64,000 nt of DNA from Channallabes apus (lineage: Eukaryota; Chordata; Actinopteri; Siluriformes; Clariidae). Location: contig CM060107.1 of the NCBI GenBank assembly GCA_030522415.1, positions 51,402,307 to 51,466,306 of the forward strand. Reading direction: 5' to 3'. Both the position numbers and the translations under genes were made by a program. Shown piece by piece: positions 19,401-27,680 of the stretch (position 1 is the stretch's first letter; the number at the start of each line of letters is the position of its first letter). The notes under the pieces were generated by a model. It was given only the letters and a program-made list of their open reading frames with translations, was not told the origin of the DNA and searched no databases.

Positions 19401-21162
19401 CTCTGCCTAGATACTCTACTTCTTGTCTACAGAATTGTAACTTTTCTCTACTAACTTTATGTCCATTTTCTGCTAGTACTGTCAAAACTCTTAATGAATC
19501 TGCTTCACATTGTTCTCTAGTTGGACTACAAATCAGCAAATCATCACAGTATTGGATCAAAGTACTTTTAATATTTATTGAGGCTAGATCTTGTGTTAGT
19601 ACTCGGTTAAATATTGATGGGCTTTCGCAGTATCCCTGCGGTAAGCGACTGTAAGACAGCTGCTGTCCCTCGTATGTAAAGGCAAACAAGTGTTGTGATT
19701 CTGGATGTAGTGGAATACTAAAAAATGCTGAACATAAATCTATGACAGTGTACCACTGAGTGTCTTCTGGTATATTAGACAGTAGGGTGTGTGGATCAGG
19801 CACTATAGGCAATTCTGCTTCTACAATTTGGTTTATGGCTCGTAAATCGTGCACGAGTCTCCATTTATCTGAGTTGGGCTTCCTGACAGGAAATATAGGA
19901 GTATTACAAGGACTCTTAGTGGGTATTAATACTCCAGCTTCTAATAACCCATCTATAGTAGGTTTAATTCCCGCTATAGCTTGGGGTGTCAGTGGATATT
20001 GTCTTTGATAAGGCAATTTTGCATTTGGTCTTATTTTTACTAAGGCTTGTCCTCCAGACTTAACTAATCCTACATCTGTGGAGTGTCTTGTCCATAGTTT
20101 TTCTGGGATTGTTTTAAGTGTTTCTTCCTCTAATGCTAATTCTTTTTCATCTATCTGCCCTAACATCTTAACTGGCATTTGTGTGTGCGATGACAACGGC
20201 ATGTTACACATCCCCCTCTGAGGGTGTGTTGACAACGTCATGTTCCCATCTATCTCTGTGTGTGTTGCCCTCATTCTATCTGTTCCTGAAAATGTTATTT
20301 TCAAAAATCTCTGATCATGTGAAATATGTACAGAAGGGTCAGAGGTTTGTTCCCAATCAGTTACTTCAGCTGCTTGTTTGACCATCCGTCCTAATTCTTT
20401 GGATTGTGCATTTTCCCCCACTAATAAGGAAATGTGAGGTGCTGTGTTAGGTACTTGATGCCAATGTTCCATTCGTTCAGTCAGGTGTACAGTAATGGCT
20501 GCTCCTGGAGCACCTACAATTATATCTCCTAGTGCCACATCAGTGACTGTGTTTTCAATCACATCTGACCACAATTGTGCATATTCTTCATCTTGATTTC
20601 CTTGGTCATAGTACATAGTACAGTGTAGTGGTAAGGTTACTCTTTTGCAATCTGGTCGTCGTTGCATAATCCATTCTTCCCATAGATTCTGTGCTTGTTG
20701 AGCTCCTTTACCAGAACACAATAGCCAGTATACTGTATCTTGTTTGTTGTCAGGTTTTTTAGCAATCTGTAAGAACTGTCCCATTGTTACATACAGTCCT
20801 TTAGTGTTACATTGAATTTTTGCTTTAAGTTTGCACAACAAATCTCTTCCCAGTAAATTGACTGGAGTAATAGGCGAGAATAGTAAAGGTGCTGTTATAG
20901 TGGTGTCTTCTAATGTTATTATTTGGGGCTCTGTAAAATGCAATATCTGTGAATGTCCCGAGAAGCCTGTGGTTTTTATCGTATTGCTTGAGAGAGGGAG
21001 CTGTGAGCCTTCACGTCCTATACATGAGTATGTAGCACCTGTGTCAATCATAAATGGAATTGGTTGTGAATTATTTATAGACACCATTACAGTTGGTTCT
21101 TGTTGTGGATGCAGTGTTGAGACGTACTGCATCTGCTCCCCCTCTGGCTCCTCTGGGCCTCG
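16483..21162 (-). CDS. pol: retroviral Pol (protease, reverse transcriptase, RNase H, integrase)
   Basis: About 1559 codons open in the same frame as gag, separated by a single TGA (21163-21165). Numbering from the in-frame ATG at 21132: protease active site FMIDTGAT near 30; a segment of unknown role (about 190-330) between protease and RT; RT with WRLVHDLRAIN, LPQGYCESP and YCDD at 528-531; RNase H beginning FFVDGSC near 830 with TDSAYA; integrase HHCC zinc finger near 1088-1130; catalytic Asp, Asp, Glu near 1156, 1215 and 1250 (FDYVD, SSDNGKHF, QGMVERANG); and a GPYKV C-terminal fold. A long acidic, Pro/Glu/Gln-rich tail follows integrase. No stops or frameshifts are seen. Expression is most simply as a Gag-Pol readthrough product. 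Confidence 0.96.
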   Translation of the reverse strand, partial: RGPEEPEGEQMQYVSTLHPQQEPTVMVSINNSQPIPFMIDTGATYSCIGREGSQLPLSSNTIKTTGFSGHSQILHFTEPQIITLEDTTITAPLLFSPITPVNLLGRDLLCKLKAKIQCNTKGLYVTMGQFLQIAKKPDNKQDTVYWLLCSGKGAQQAQNLWEEWIMQRRPDCKRVTLPLHCTMYYDQGNQDEEYAQLWSDVIENTVTDVALGDIIVGAPGAAITVHLTERMEHWHQVPNTAPHISLLVGENAQSKELGRMVKQAAEVTDWEQTSDPSVHISHDQRFLKITFSGTDRMRATHTEIDGNMTLSTHPQRGMCNMPLSSHTQMPVKMLGQIDEKELALEEETLKTIPEKLWTRHSTDVGLVKSGGQALVKIRPNAKLPYQRQYPLTPQAIAGIKPTIDGLLEAGVLIPTKSPCNTPIFPVRKPNSDKWRLVHDLRAINQIVEAELPIVPDPHTLLSNIPEDTQWYTVIDLCSAFFSIPLHPESQHLFAFTYEGQQLSYSRLPQGYCESPSIFNRVLTQDLASINIKSTLIQYCDDLLICSPTREQCEADSLRVLTVLAENGHKVSREKLQFCRQEVEYLGRVLKGTSKHISPEHIEAIAKAPKPRTVKEMLSFLGMVGFSRDWICDFALKTAPLRALIKAAGQTKNSAVLEWTPEALEAFEQLKRELCTAPALASPEYNKPFHLYVSERGGFATGVLTQQQGPSKQPIAYYSTALDNIEKGMPPCYRGVAAAAFAYEKATSITMGHPVTLYTTHALHALLTSPSFVITNARRTGYDVILSAPELTIRRCQTVNPADRIMTPAEGDPHDCHLVSAEYLKTRQDLENQPLSHPDCIFFVDGSCFRDGDSNKAGYAIVTPTLDGETFKIAQAEHVPQPCSAQLAELVALTGACKLAEGKACTIYTDSAYAYGICHLYGPIWAQRGYKRADGTPVVHGEAISELLDSIKLPSRLAIVKCAAHKKDGTFVSNGNEAADEAAKKAAVNQINMMPETAAQPEPNPQGDNEPSSPESSTGPDEEPGASPEPEERFLIPEDYAPPTPDLTSLADMQAAASGEEIRKWIKRGAIKNNDTNVWRSADGRFVAPQNFLLTLIKQVHGNDHVARGEVIKRIQKEWWSPYLGPMVHRTLSQFCDICARFNIRKHFTSPIGHIPEPDGPFRHIMFDYVDMGEPRIQGKRYILVVEDRFSRWVEAVATAREDATAVAKFLCREVIPRFGIPDTISSDNGKHFTNKIVQKVTQWLNIKHRFGCVYHPQSQGMVERANGVLKMKLAKICADTNMDWFQALPLALMGMRSQTNRNTHLTPHEMLTGRPMLTSFTRGPYKGPTLEQLQTELDHYVKHLSEIHKVIFQQVKGATIHDNTRQRAADQAEDAEAEDIDERTVLPGDWVFIRVFKRRWNQARREGPYKVVLATPTAVKVQGKDVWYHLNHCCKAPNPDQVRDRFPQEDTESPRAGPSGLQSDPQRDDERPRQQAPDPYERTESLPWIEQEEEQGYWPEWPQEDIQDWEAELEEEEAEAEQAGPSHRTRAQVRQREDKRTKIETARRQLEADTGSDTD

Positions 21163-21166
21163 TCAA
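21163..21166 (-). other. gag UGA stop followed by C: probable readthrough site
   Basis: Gag ends in TGA and the next base is C; pol continues in the same frame with ten sense codons before its first ATG. UGA-C is the leakiest stop context known in eukaryotes (as in alphavirus nsP3/nsP4). Murine leukemia virus uses UAG at the same position. GC-rich purine sequence follows, but I cannot verify a pseudoknot by eye. Confidence 0.7.
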
Positions 21167-23907
21167 TTCCAATTCTGTGGTCCCATCCAGGGACCTGCCC
21201 ACTGATTCTGGGGCTGTCCTTGTGTCCATGGTCCAGGAGGTTGTCTGGGGCCAGGAGGTCCCATATTCCCTCGAGGTGCTTGTGCTGCTCCATATGGCCC
21301 CTGAGGTTGGGGTCCATTTTGAGCCCATGACATTTGTGGACAATTTCTTCTAATGTGTCCTGCTCCTCCACACTGCCAACACTGCATGTCCTGAGTATTT
21401 GGGCCCATTTGCCCTGGGGCATTCATTCTGAATGGCTGTCTCCTTGGTTGCTGTTGGAATGGTCCCCTTTGTCCCCTGCCTCCATAAGGCCTGGGGCCCT
21501 GTCCTTGCCACCTCATGGGTGGATTTTGTCCTTGTTGGTTTCCAGGGTGCACATACGTTGGAGGGGCATTGGCTGCTGCTGGTTGTGGTATTTGCTGCAC
21601 TGGTCCAGCAGGAGGCGGTGTTGTCGGATTTTCAGGCACCATTACTGCTGCTTGGACTTGACCTTTAACTTTCTCTTTTTCCTTTCTCTTTGCAGCTGTG
21701 AATTCCCCCAGTTGTATTTTGTGTAACTGGGTTGCGATTGACTCAGCAGTCTCTTTAGCTTCCCTCTTCTTCTTTCGATGTTGGTCCACATAGTGTACAA
21801 TGTGTGCTTGAAATGTTTCCCATGGCAATGTGTTCAGTCCCACTACCCCTTCAAGGGCTGTTTGGACTTCCTGAGGCATGCACTTTTTCAGCATCATTCG
21901 GAACAGGCTCTTACTGGTATCTGTTTGGTCCCAGGAGCCTCCAGTTTCCTCTCTCCATTTTGTCTGGAAGTCATTGATGAATTTTACAACATTGTCATCT
22001 TCTTTCATTGCTACTGATTCCAGTTTTCCTGGATCCATTTTGGTGGGATAGGCTTTTCGCAGGGCATCCCATATCCTGTTTCTGAGAGGCCCAAATGCTA
22101 AGGTGTCTCCTCTGTTCTGTCCTGTTAATGTATGCAGGTTAGCTTCATCCAGAATTTCTGTGGTTTTCACTTTCCCAATTGTTTGTGCTAGAATAGCTTT
22201 TACATCTCCCAGTGCTAGGAGGTGTCCAGTGGTTTTTTCTTCAAACTGAGTTATCCATCTTTGTGCTCCATTGCACAAGTCTGGTAGTTGATTTGCCAGG
22301 CCTGTCATATCCATGAATGACCATGGCACATATTGGTACCTACTTCCTTTAACAACAAGTGGGAATTGTCTACCTTCATTGTGGTCTTCTAGGTCTGGTA
22401 CATGTTCATTAAAACTAGTGTATCTTTCATTTTCTTCTTCATCATGCAGCATGTGTTGTTCATCAAAACTGGTGTGTTTTTTATTTCCTCCTTCATCAGG
22501 CCAAGATGAGAGGACCTTCCAGCTTGATGGCATCTTTGATGCAGACAACTCTTTTGCCGCTTTTTTCATTTTCTTTTCTGAGTTTTTTATGCGTCTGTCA
22601 ATTCGATTCTCTATTTGACTGATTGCTTCATCAAGGGCTTCACTGTCATCATCCTCTGCCTGTGTACTGGCATCTTCCCATTGATGTCTTCTTCTGTATT
22701 GATCATCGCGTTGTGGTGTGCTTGTCTGTTCTTTTCTTTCTGTTCTCTTTCTTGCTTCTTTTTCAGATTCAATGATCAGGTGCCCTTTAACTTTTCTTTT
22801 CACTGGTTCTTGTCGATCTATCTCGATTACCTCTTCTTCAGTTTCTGCTTCATCCCTGTCAGACTCATGAAGGGATGTGTATGATTGTTCAGGATATGAC
22901 TTTATGCTGTTTCCTCTTTGCATGTTCTTTCCTTCCCATCTCTCCCGGGACTGCTTCCTTTTGTTGCTTTCCATCATCCTTCTTTTGGACGTGACTTGTT
23001 GTTCATTTCTGAGTCCCTGTATTTCTGACAGGAATTTCACATTTTGTTCTTTCAGTCTTTTCATTTCTCTTCCTCTACCTTGCAGTTCTTTAGTTTCTCT
23101 TGACTCATGTGATTCTGTTTTTCTTTCTCTGTTCCATTCCCTTTCGTCGCCATCACTTTGTCTGTGAGTCATTGATTCTTGTTCTGTTTCTTCAAGTTGT
23201 CCATCCATCCACTCAGAGTCACATGACGTCACTTTAATTTGTCCCGTCACTCGTCCTTCAAATCCCCATGCTCCTTTGTCTTGTTCCTGCAGCTTCAGTT
23301 GTGGGTACATTCCTCCATCCCTCTGTTGCATGTGTTCCTCAGTGTATGGTGGTGGTCTCTCTAATTCTAAGTTTGCTTTTTCTTTCCTTCCTTTCTGAAC
23401 TTTTTCTTTCCTGTCTTCACTTTTTTCTGACTTCTGATCCTTTTTTCCTTCTTCAACTTGTTTCTGTCTTTCCTGCTCCTTTCCTTCATTTTCGAACCAT
23501 TGTACAATTTCTAATTTTTGTCCTAATTTGACTCTTCCCTTGCTACCCTTATCCTTAGTGGTGTGTCTGAGCATTTCTTTTACTTCCTTACAACATTCTT
23601 CATTAAAGGTTCCTTCTTTAGGCCATTGCAAATCTCCTGATGTCCTGTCATGCCATTTTATCATACACTTTCTGATGTACTTTTCATCTTCTTTATGTTT
23701 AGCTATAATTGCATCTACAGGTGTCGCTGGCTTTGGCCACGCACCTTTACGGCAGAATAACTTTCCCATCACACACTTCTGTCCTGACTTATAATGTGAA
23801 TTCTTGTGTTTCTTCTCTCTCTTTTTAACTAAGGTTCTTTTGCTGTGTACTTTATGACCACTGCCGATTTTCAACAACTGTCTTTTCTCTTTATATTTGT
23901 TAAACAT
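21163..23907 (-). CDS. gag: retroviral Gag polyprotein
   Basis: 914 codons from the ATG at 23907. Residue 47 is a second ATG (23769) starting MGKLFCRKG, a typical N-myristoylation signal, followed by a matrix-like WPKEGTFNEE block, so the canonical Gag probably starts there; the first 46 residues are a basic extension. Then come a long charged low-complexity region, a PPPY late-domain motif at 185-188, a capsid region beginning YVPWSFMDM with a FINDFQTKWREET segment at the place of the major homology region, a Pro/Gln-rich spacer, and one zinc knuckle CWQCGGAGHIRRNC. The ATG at 23907 overlaps the stop of the preceding ORF (TAATG). There are no internal stops. Gag assembles the particle and packages the genome. 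Confidence 0.93.
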   Translation of the reverse strand: MFNKYKEKRQLLKIGSGHKVHSKRTLVKKREKKHKNSHYKSGQKCVMGKLFCRKGAWPKPATPVDAIIAKHKEDEKYIRKCMIKWHDRTSGDLQWPKEGTFNEECCKEVKEMLRHTTKDKGSKGRVKLGQKLEIVQWFENEGKEQERQKQVEEGKKDQKSEKSEDRKEKVQKGRKEKANLELERPPPYTEEHMQQRDGGMYPQLKLQEQDKGAWGFEGRVTGQIKVTSCDSEWMDGQLEETEQESMTHRQSDGDEREWNRERKTESHESRETKELQGRGREMKRLKEQNVKFLSEIQGLRNEQQVTSKRRMMESNKRKQSRERWEGKNMQRGNSIKSYPEQSYTSLHESDRDEAETEEEVIEIDRQEPVKRKVKGHLIIESEKEARKRTERKEQTSTPQRDDQYRRRHQWEDASTQAEDDDSEALDEAISQIENRIDRRIKNSEKKMKKAAKELSASKMPSSWKVLSSWPDEGGNKKHTSFDEQHMLHDEEENERYTSFNEHVPDLEDHNEGRQFPLVVKGSRYQYVPWSFMDMTGLANQLPDLCNGAQRWITQFEEKTTGHLLALGDVKAILAQTIGKVKTTEILDEANLHTLTGQNRGDTLAFGPLRNRIWDALRKAYPTKMDPGKLESVAMKEDDNVVKFINDFQTKWREETGGSWDQTDTSKSLFRMMLKKCMPQEVQTALEGVVGLNTLPWETFQAHIVHYVDQHRKKKREAKETAESIATQLHKIQLGEFTAAKRKEKEKVKGQVQAAVMVPENPTTPPPAGPVQQIPQPAAANAPPTYVHPGNQQGQNPPMRWQGQGPRPYGGRGQRGPFQQQPRRQPFRMNAPGQMGPNTQDMQCWQCGGAGHIRRNCPQMSWAQNGPQPQGPYGAAQAPRGNMGPPGPRQPPGPWTQGQPQNQWAGPWMGPQNWN

Positions 23908-24257
23908 TAATTTTCCACTGGTGTCAGTATCAGAGGAGTAACGATTTTGTCAAGGGTCTGAAAAATTATTCTCCCGTCTGGTCCAAAAGGTATTATCATA
24001 AATTCGCTATTGTTGTCAACCATCCACATACGACTCAGCACTACCGGACCTGTCTGTGCTCCTGTTAATCTGTATCTTTTTGCTTTTCGGCCTTCTGCGT
24101 CTTCTTCTAAATATAATATATCAAAATCTGGGTATGTTTGCAGTAGCGAAATGAGCGGAGTTAAACGTGGAGGTCCACCTAATCCTCCAAATTCAAATGT
24201 GCTATTTATTACTTTTAAACGAATCTCTTTAGGAACTAATCCAAGGAAATGACTCAT
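23907..24257 (-). CDS. leader ORF 2, unknown accessory protein (116 aa)
   Basis: ATG at 24257, stop TAA at 23909-23907. The ATG overlaps the stop of leader ORF 1 (ATGA) and the stop overlaps the first gag ATG (TAATG). The product is mixed in composition with GGLGGPPRLTPLISLLQ and a Y/D/E-rich middle, and has no signal peptide or membrane segment. I do not recognise it. Position between leader and gag is that of orf-C in walleye dermal sarcoma virus, but similarity is not evident. The uninterrupted frame and tight overlaps on both sides support a real gene. Confidence 0.65.
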   Translation of the reverse strand: MSHFLGLVPKEIRLKVINSTFEFGGLGGPPRLTPLISLLQTYPDFDILYLEEDAEGRKAKRYRLTGAQTGPVVLSRMWMVDNNSEFMIIPFGPDGRIIFQTLDKIVTPLILTPVEN

Positions 24258-24526
24258 ATCTTCATTCTAAAATATGATGTAAGAATTAAGGTGTGTGTGT
24301 CACAGTTAAGCTCCAATACGTCAGGTATTAACGAAAGCCTAAGTGTCCACTCTCCCTTATCACACTCTTTCACTAAAAGTAGATCCTTTCCTGGATTATT
24401 CAACAACCATTTAGTTGTTTCACTCTGATCTGACTCTGAAATTCTAAACTCCCGTTCACACTTATTTAAAACTCTTTCTTCACTTATCTGCTCGTCCCAG
24501 TTAATTACTCTAACTCCACTTATCAT
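24254..24526 (-). CDS. leader ORF 1, unknown accessory protein (90 aa)
   Basis: ATG at 24526 (weak start context), stop TGA at 24256-24254 sharing bases with the ATG of leader ORF 2. The protein is charged, Glu/Lys/Asp-rich in its first half (WDEQISEERVLNKCEREF) and more hydrophobic at the C-end. No known domain is seen. It is the first ATG-started ORF of more than 80 codons after the 1.4 kb leader. It may be translated from a spliced RNA using the donor at 25911. Confidence 0.6.
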   Translation of the reverse strand: MISGVRVINWDEQISEERVLNKCEREFRISESDQSETTKWLLNNPGKDLLLVKECDKGEWTLRLSLIPDVLELNCDTHTLILTSYFRMKI

Positions 24527-24729
24527 CTGATCTCCTCTATTTTTATATTTAGTATTTTATTTTATATTCAACCTAGGTGCATTTATTATTTTAAGCACTA
24601 TGTTTACTGTTAATAATATTGTGTCGTCGACTACACAAAAACGTAAAGGGTACCTTTTGTATCTTACTTTAAACTTAAGCTTCAATAACTAATCTAAAGA
24701 AATTATTATTTAATAATACTACTATGCTG

Positions 24730-24950
24730 GCACATTCAGCACCCGTACCACTTTCGTGTCACAGGGGAAGCTTGTGTCACAAAGGAAGCTTATGTCACAG
24801 TGTGTTCACAGTGATGTCCAATAGCACATCACCGCTTACATCACAGACAAGACCTATGTCACAGTAAGCTCTACGTCTAGCAGCGTGTCACAGTTTATGT
24901 CACAGACAAGACCTATGTCACAGTAAGGTCTATGCCTAGTAACACTAATG
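24730..24950 (-). repeat. leader repeats with TGTCACAG words
   Basis: The segment CACAGACAAGACCTATGTCA occurs at 24842 and 24901 as part of a 26-bp direct repeat, within a stretch holding about ten GTCACA words. It lies in the untranslated leader upstream of the first ORF. Role unknown; packaging or RNA-structure use is speculation. Confidence 0.7.
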
Positions 24951-25179
24951 CTGTATAAATTATAATCTATTCTTTATATTTTACACAAACACATAAATTC
25001 AACAAAAGACTTTACACATTAATATAACATACACAAACATTTAAAAGACACACATACCAGACATAGAAACAACAAACAACACAAGCGCTTCTACAACAAT
25101 TAAAAATTTAGAGTACTCAGAACAATTTTTAACAATAAAACAATTTATCACACAACCTGGGCCCAGAAAACTTCAATAC

Positions 25180-25560
25180 CACCTGTAGGAATTTTCAACC
25201 AGCAATCACCTTATGTTCCCTAGCGATACCTCATACACATGGGTTCTAGCCCTAGGAAACTCGATTGCAGTACTGCTCCTAGCGATACCTCACACGAGTG
25301 GGTTCTAGCCCTAGGACTCGAGATTACAGCACAACCACCTACAGGACTTTTTCACAATAAATACTTAAAAATCTGAAAAACACTTGAAAAGAACCTGCCC
25401 AGTTCCGCGTCTTGGTACCAGCTCACAAATCAGTGAGTTCTATACTCAGCGTCTTGCTACAGGACTTTTATCACCTGCCACGTCTGGGTAACGATTAAAG
25501 TTCCCTATTTAGTGATTTGCAGGAATTTTTTACCATCTGGGTCCAGCCCCACTTGTTGGC
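25180..25560 (-). repeat. leader repeats, 59-bp spaced and CAGGA-TTTTT modules
   Basis: CCTAGCGATACCTCA...GGGTTCTAGCCCTAGG is repeated at 25219 and 25278 with a degenerate third copy near 25550, and a short CAGGA(A/C)TTTT word recurs near 25186, 25342, 25463 and 25520. All lie in the 5' leader between primer site and first ORF. Confidence 0.65.
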
Positions 25561-25905
25561 GATTCCTCATATACGGGCTCTAGCCCAAACACAGTGGCGT
25601 TACCTCAGATATCACACAACTTATAAAATAATAAAGAAAATACACAACATAAAATCACACACAAAAAATAAAACAAAATGGAGATCTCCTAATGTTTCGT
25701 TACTTCATCCAGTCTTTTATATATCAGCAAAAACGCAGCAATTGATTTAAATATATCAATTAATTTGTCAATTCAATTTATCAATTTTGGCAACTTTTAA
25801 AATAATTGTGTTCAATATACCCTAGGAGTTACCTCTCCAGCTGGAAGCACGCACACTAACAGACCATGAACTTCTAATGCAGAAATTTGATCAAACAGGT
25901 TTTCT

Positions 25906-25914
25906 GCTTACCTT
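25906..25914 (-). other. probable major 5' splice donor
   Basis: AAG/GTAAGC on the minus strand, intron first base 25911, about 100 nt downstream of the 5' LTR and just after a short ATGCCGGCAT palindrome. It matches the donor consensus almost fully and sits where retroviral major donors sit. Confidence 0.65.
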
Positions 25915-25989
25915 TTTTATGCCGGCATAAGTTGATGGTCTGTCAGCCCGCGAAGTCCCAGGTCCCCGGAGGGGCCCTCCACGAAGGCA

Positions 25990-26007
25990 ATCACGTCGGG
26001 GTCACCA
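25990..26007 (-). other. primer-binding site, tRNA-Trp
   Basis: In viral orientation TGGTGACCCCGACGTGAT, complementary to the 3' 18 nt of vertebrate tRNA-Trp and the same as the primer site of avian leukosis/Rous sarcoma viruses. It lies 5 nt after the LTR end, a slightly longer spacer than usual. Confidence 0.92.
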
Positions 26008-26513
26008 AGAAATGTGGTGGATTTTTTATTCTCCCCACACCGAAGTTGCCCTAATTTAAAACATTAAACAAATACTGTAATTTTAATAAAAGAAATTAAA
26101 GAAATTAAAGAAAGACTCTGGATTCCGTGTAGATCTAGATGAAGTAAGGATAAGTTTTATTGCAACAATAAAACAAAGTGAGCCAGTCCTGACAATGCCT
26201 AAGATGTGAATCAGAGCATCACCAAGAACAGACTGATCTACTGTGACATCGGTGCCTTCTTTTATACAGTTTTACAGGGGGCGGGACGCTCATCTGGCCC
26301 CCTCATTTGCTCATTATTTTTTTCTGGTTCCTTATCAAATTTTTCAACCAATAAAATTACATTTTCATTATACGTCATATACCTCGTTATCTGACTCCAT
26401 CTTTCACCAAATTTTGCTTCCAATATAACTTATTTTCCTTTCAAATTAGTTTCCATTATCTTTTCACTTTTGTTGTTCAACTTAAAAAATATTGGGGTGG
26501 CGCTTATGTCTGC

Positions 26514-26519
26514 TATAAA
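26514..26519 (+). promoter_or_regulatory. antisense TATA box, 5' LTR
   Basis: Same TATAAA as at 11645-11650, 46 bp before the mini-exon ATG at 26565. Confidence 0.65.
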
Positions 26520-26564
26520 TTCTTGGTGCTTCCGCTTTACTCTACAGTTTTCAAGAGACAGGCC

Positions 26565-27105
26565 ATGGGTAAGCATCTTCTACATATTATTTTAATTATT
26601 TGTCTAAGTTTGTGATTTTCATTGTATTTACCTATTTTTATCCTCTATTTTTATTCTTATAGCTAATCGCGTCTGCACGAATGATCACCACGTCGCTTTG
26701 GACGACTCGGACAGCCAGAGCAGTCCGGCTCACAGTCCTACTGACTATACTCCTACTGAACCTGTCATGGACCGGGCCTCGGTGAGTTTTACTGAGGATG
26801 AGCCCGAGCCATCTGCTTCGTTACTGCAGTTCCTAGAGGAGACAGGTCTCACTTTTTCCAAGGATGTTGATCCCAAACCGGGTCCTTCTAAGAGGCCACG
26901 TGCGGATAGCCCTTATCCATTTTCTTTTAGGCCTGTACGGCCTGAATCTACAACGCCAGCTCCACTGGTCTTAAGACCTGTTTGTCACGTAAGTGTTGGC
27001 ACCCAGACCGATGTTAAAGTGTCTGTTGGTACCCAAACAGATTTTGCTTCTGCACTTGTGCCAAATCCAAATCGCGGCGTTTCTGTTTCTATTTCCTTTC
27101 ACTGA
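26565..27105 (+). CDS. antisense spliced U3 gene, copy in the 5' LTR
   Basis: Second copy of the gene at 11696-12236: ATGG exon 26565-26568, intron 26569-26662, exon 2 26663-27105, ATTAAA at 27292-27297. Its predicted exon 2 protein is identical to that of the 3' LTR copy. Because it faces away from the provirus, its transcript would end inside the LTR or run into host sequence at 27681. Identity of the two copies follows from LTR duplication and is not in itself evidence of selection. Confidence 0.72.
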
Positions 27106-27680
27106 TTTTTAAATTAGTGTTGTCTTTCCTCACAGGAGGTTTTGCTAATTGACTTCTTATGCATTTTATTTTGCTTCTGATGCTTACCCAGGCCCTGTGT
27201 ATTTTTTATACTTTTTTATGTTGGGCCTAATACTTTGTATTGTATAATATTCACTATGTAGATACACATACTATTTTGTGTCTATTACTTTATTAAACTT
27301 ATTATTCAGATCACTGTGTGTGTGTGTTTTTGGTTATTTAATTTGACAGGTTGCTTGTGTATCCAATACCTGTTACATCACAGTTAAGTAGCCAATGCCT
27401 GTTACATCACAGTTAAGATCACCCCATGTCTGGGGCTATGTCATATCTGCTGATCTGGTGTCGTTTCTAGGGTTACTATGAAATCTCTAAGATGGCTGCC
27501 AGTCTAAGGTTTGTTGGGTACATACTGTATTCTGAACGTCACATGGTGTCTTTGATACTATGACATCACATTGTCCTTGGCTCAACTCTGCTCACTTCAT
27601 CTTACATCCATAAGATAAAATTAATAGTTTTCTGTAATATTACTGCATGCACAAATATATGTAATTAAAATATGCTTACA

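Larger units (their letters stand above)
11144..27680 (-). mobile_element. endogenous retrovirus, near-intact provirus, 16.5 kb
   Basis: TG...CA LTRs of 1668 bp lie at both ends, flanked by the 4-bp duplication ATAG (11140-11143 and 27681-27684). The genome runs right to left: 5' LTR, tRNA-Trp primer site, 1.4 kb leader, two small ORFs, gag, pol, env, an accessory ORF, polypurine tract, 3' LTR. The LTRs look identical wherever I compared them, so the insertion is recent in evolutionary terms. Gag has gammaretrovirus-like matrix and capsid features and one zinc knuckle, gag and pol share a frame across one stop, and Env is gamma-type (CX6CC). Accessory ORFs both before gag and after env recall the layout of fish epsilonretroviruses such as walleye dermal sarcoma virus, but I do not recognise those proteins. 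Confidence 0.96.
26013..27680 (-). repeat. 5' LTR of the provirus
   Basis: 1668 bp with the same content as 11144-12811 at a constant offset of 14869. Its minus-strand TATA at 26260-26266 would drive the viral genome; its plus-strand module points out of the provirus to the right. Confidence 0.95.

Noticed and set aside
19031..19654. 207-codon plus-strand ORF
   Set aside because: Lies antisense within the intact retroviral pol and has no motif; the same holds for the plus-strand ORFs across gag and env.
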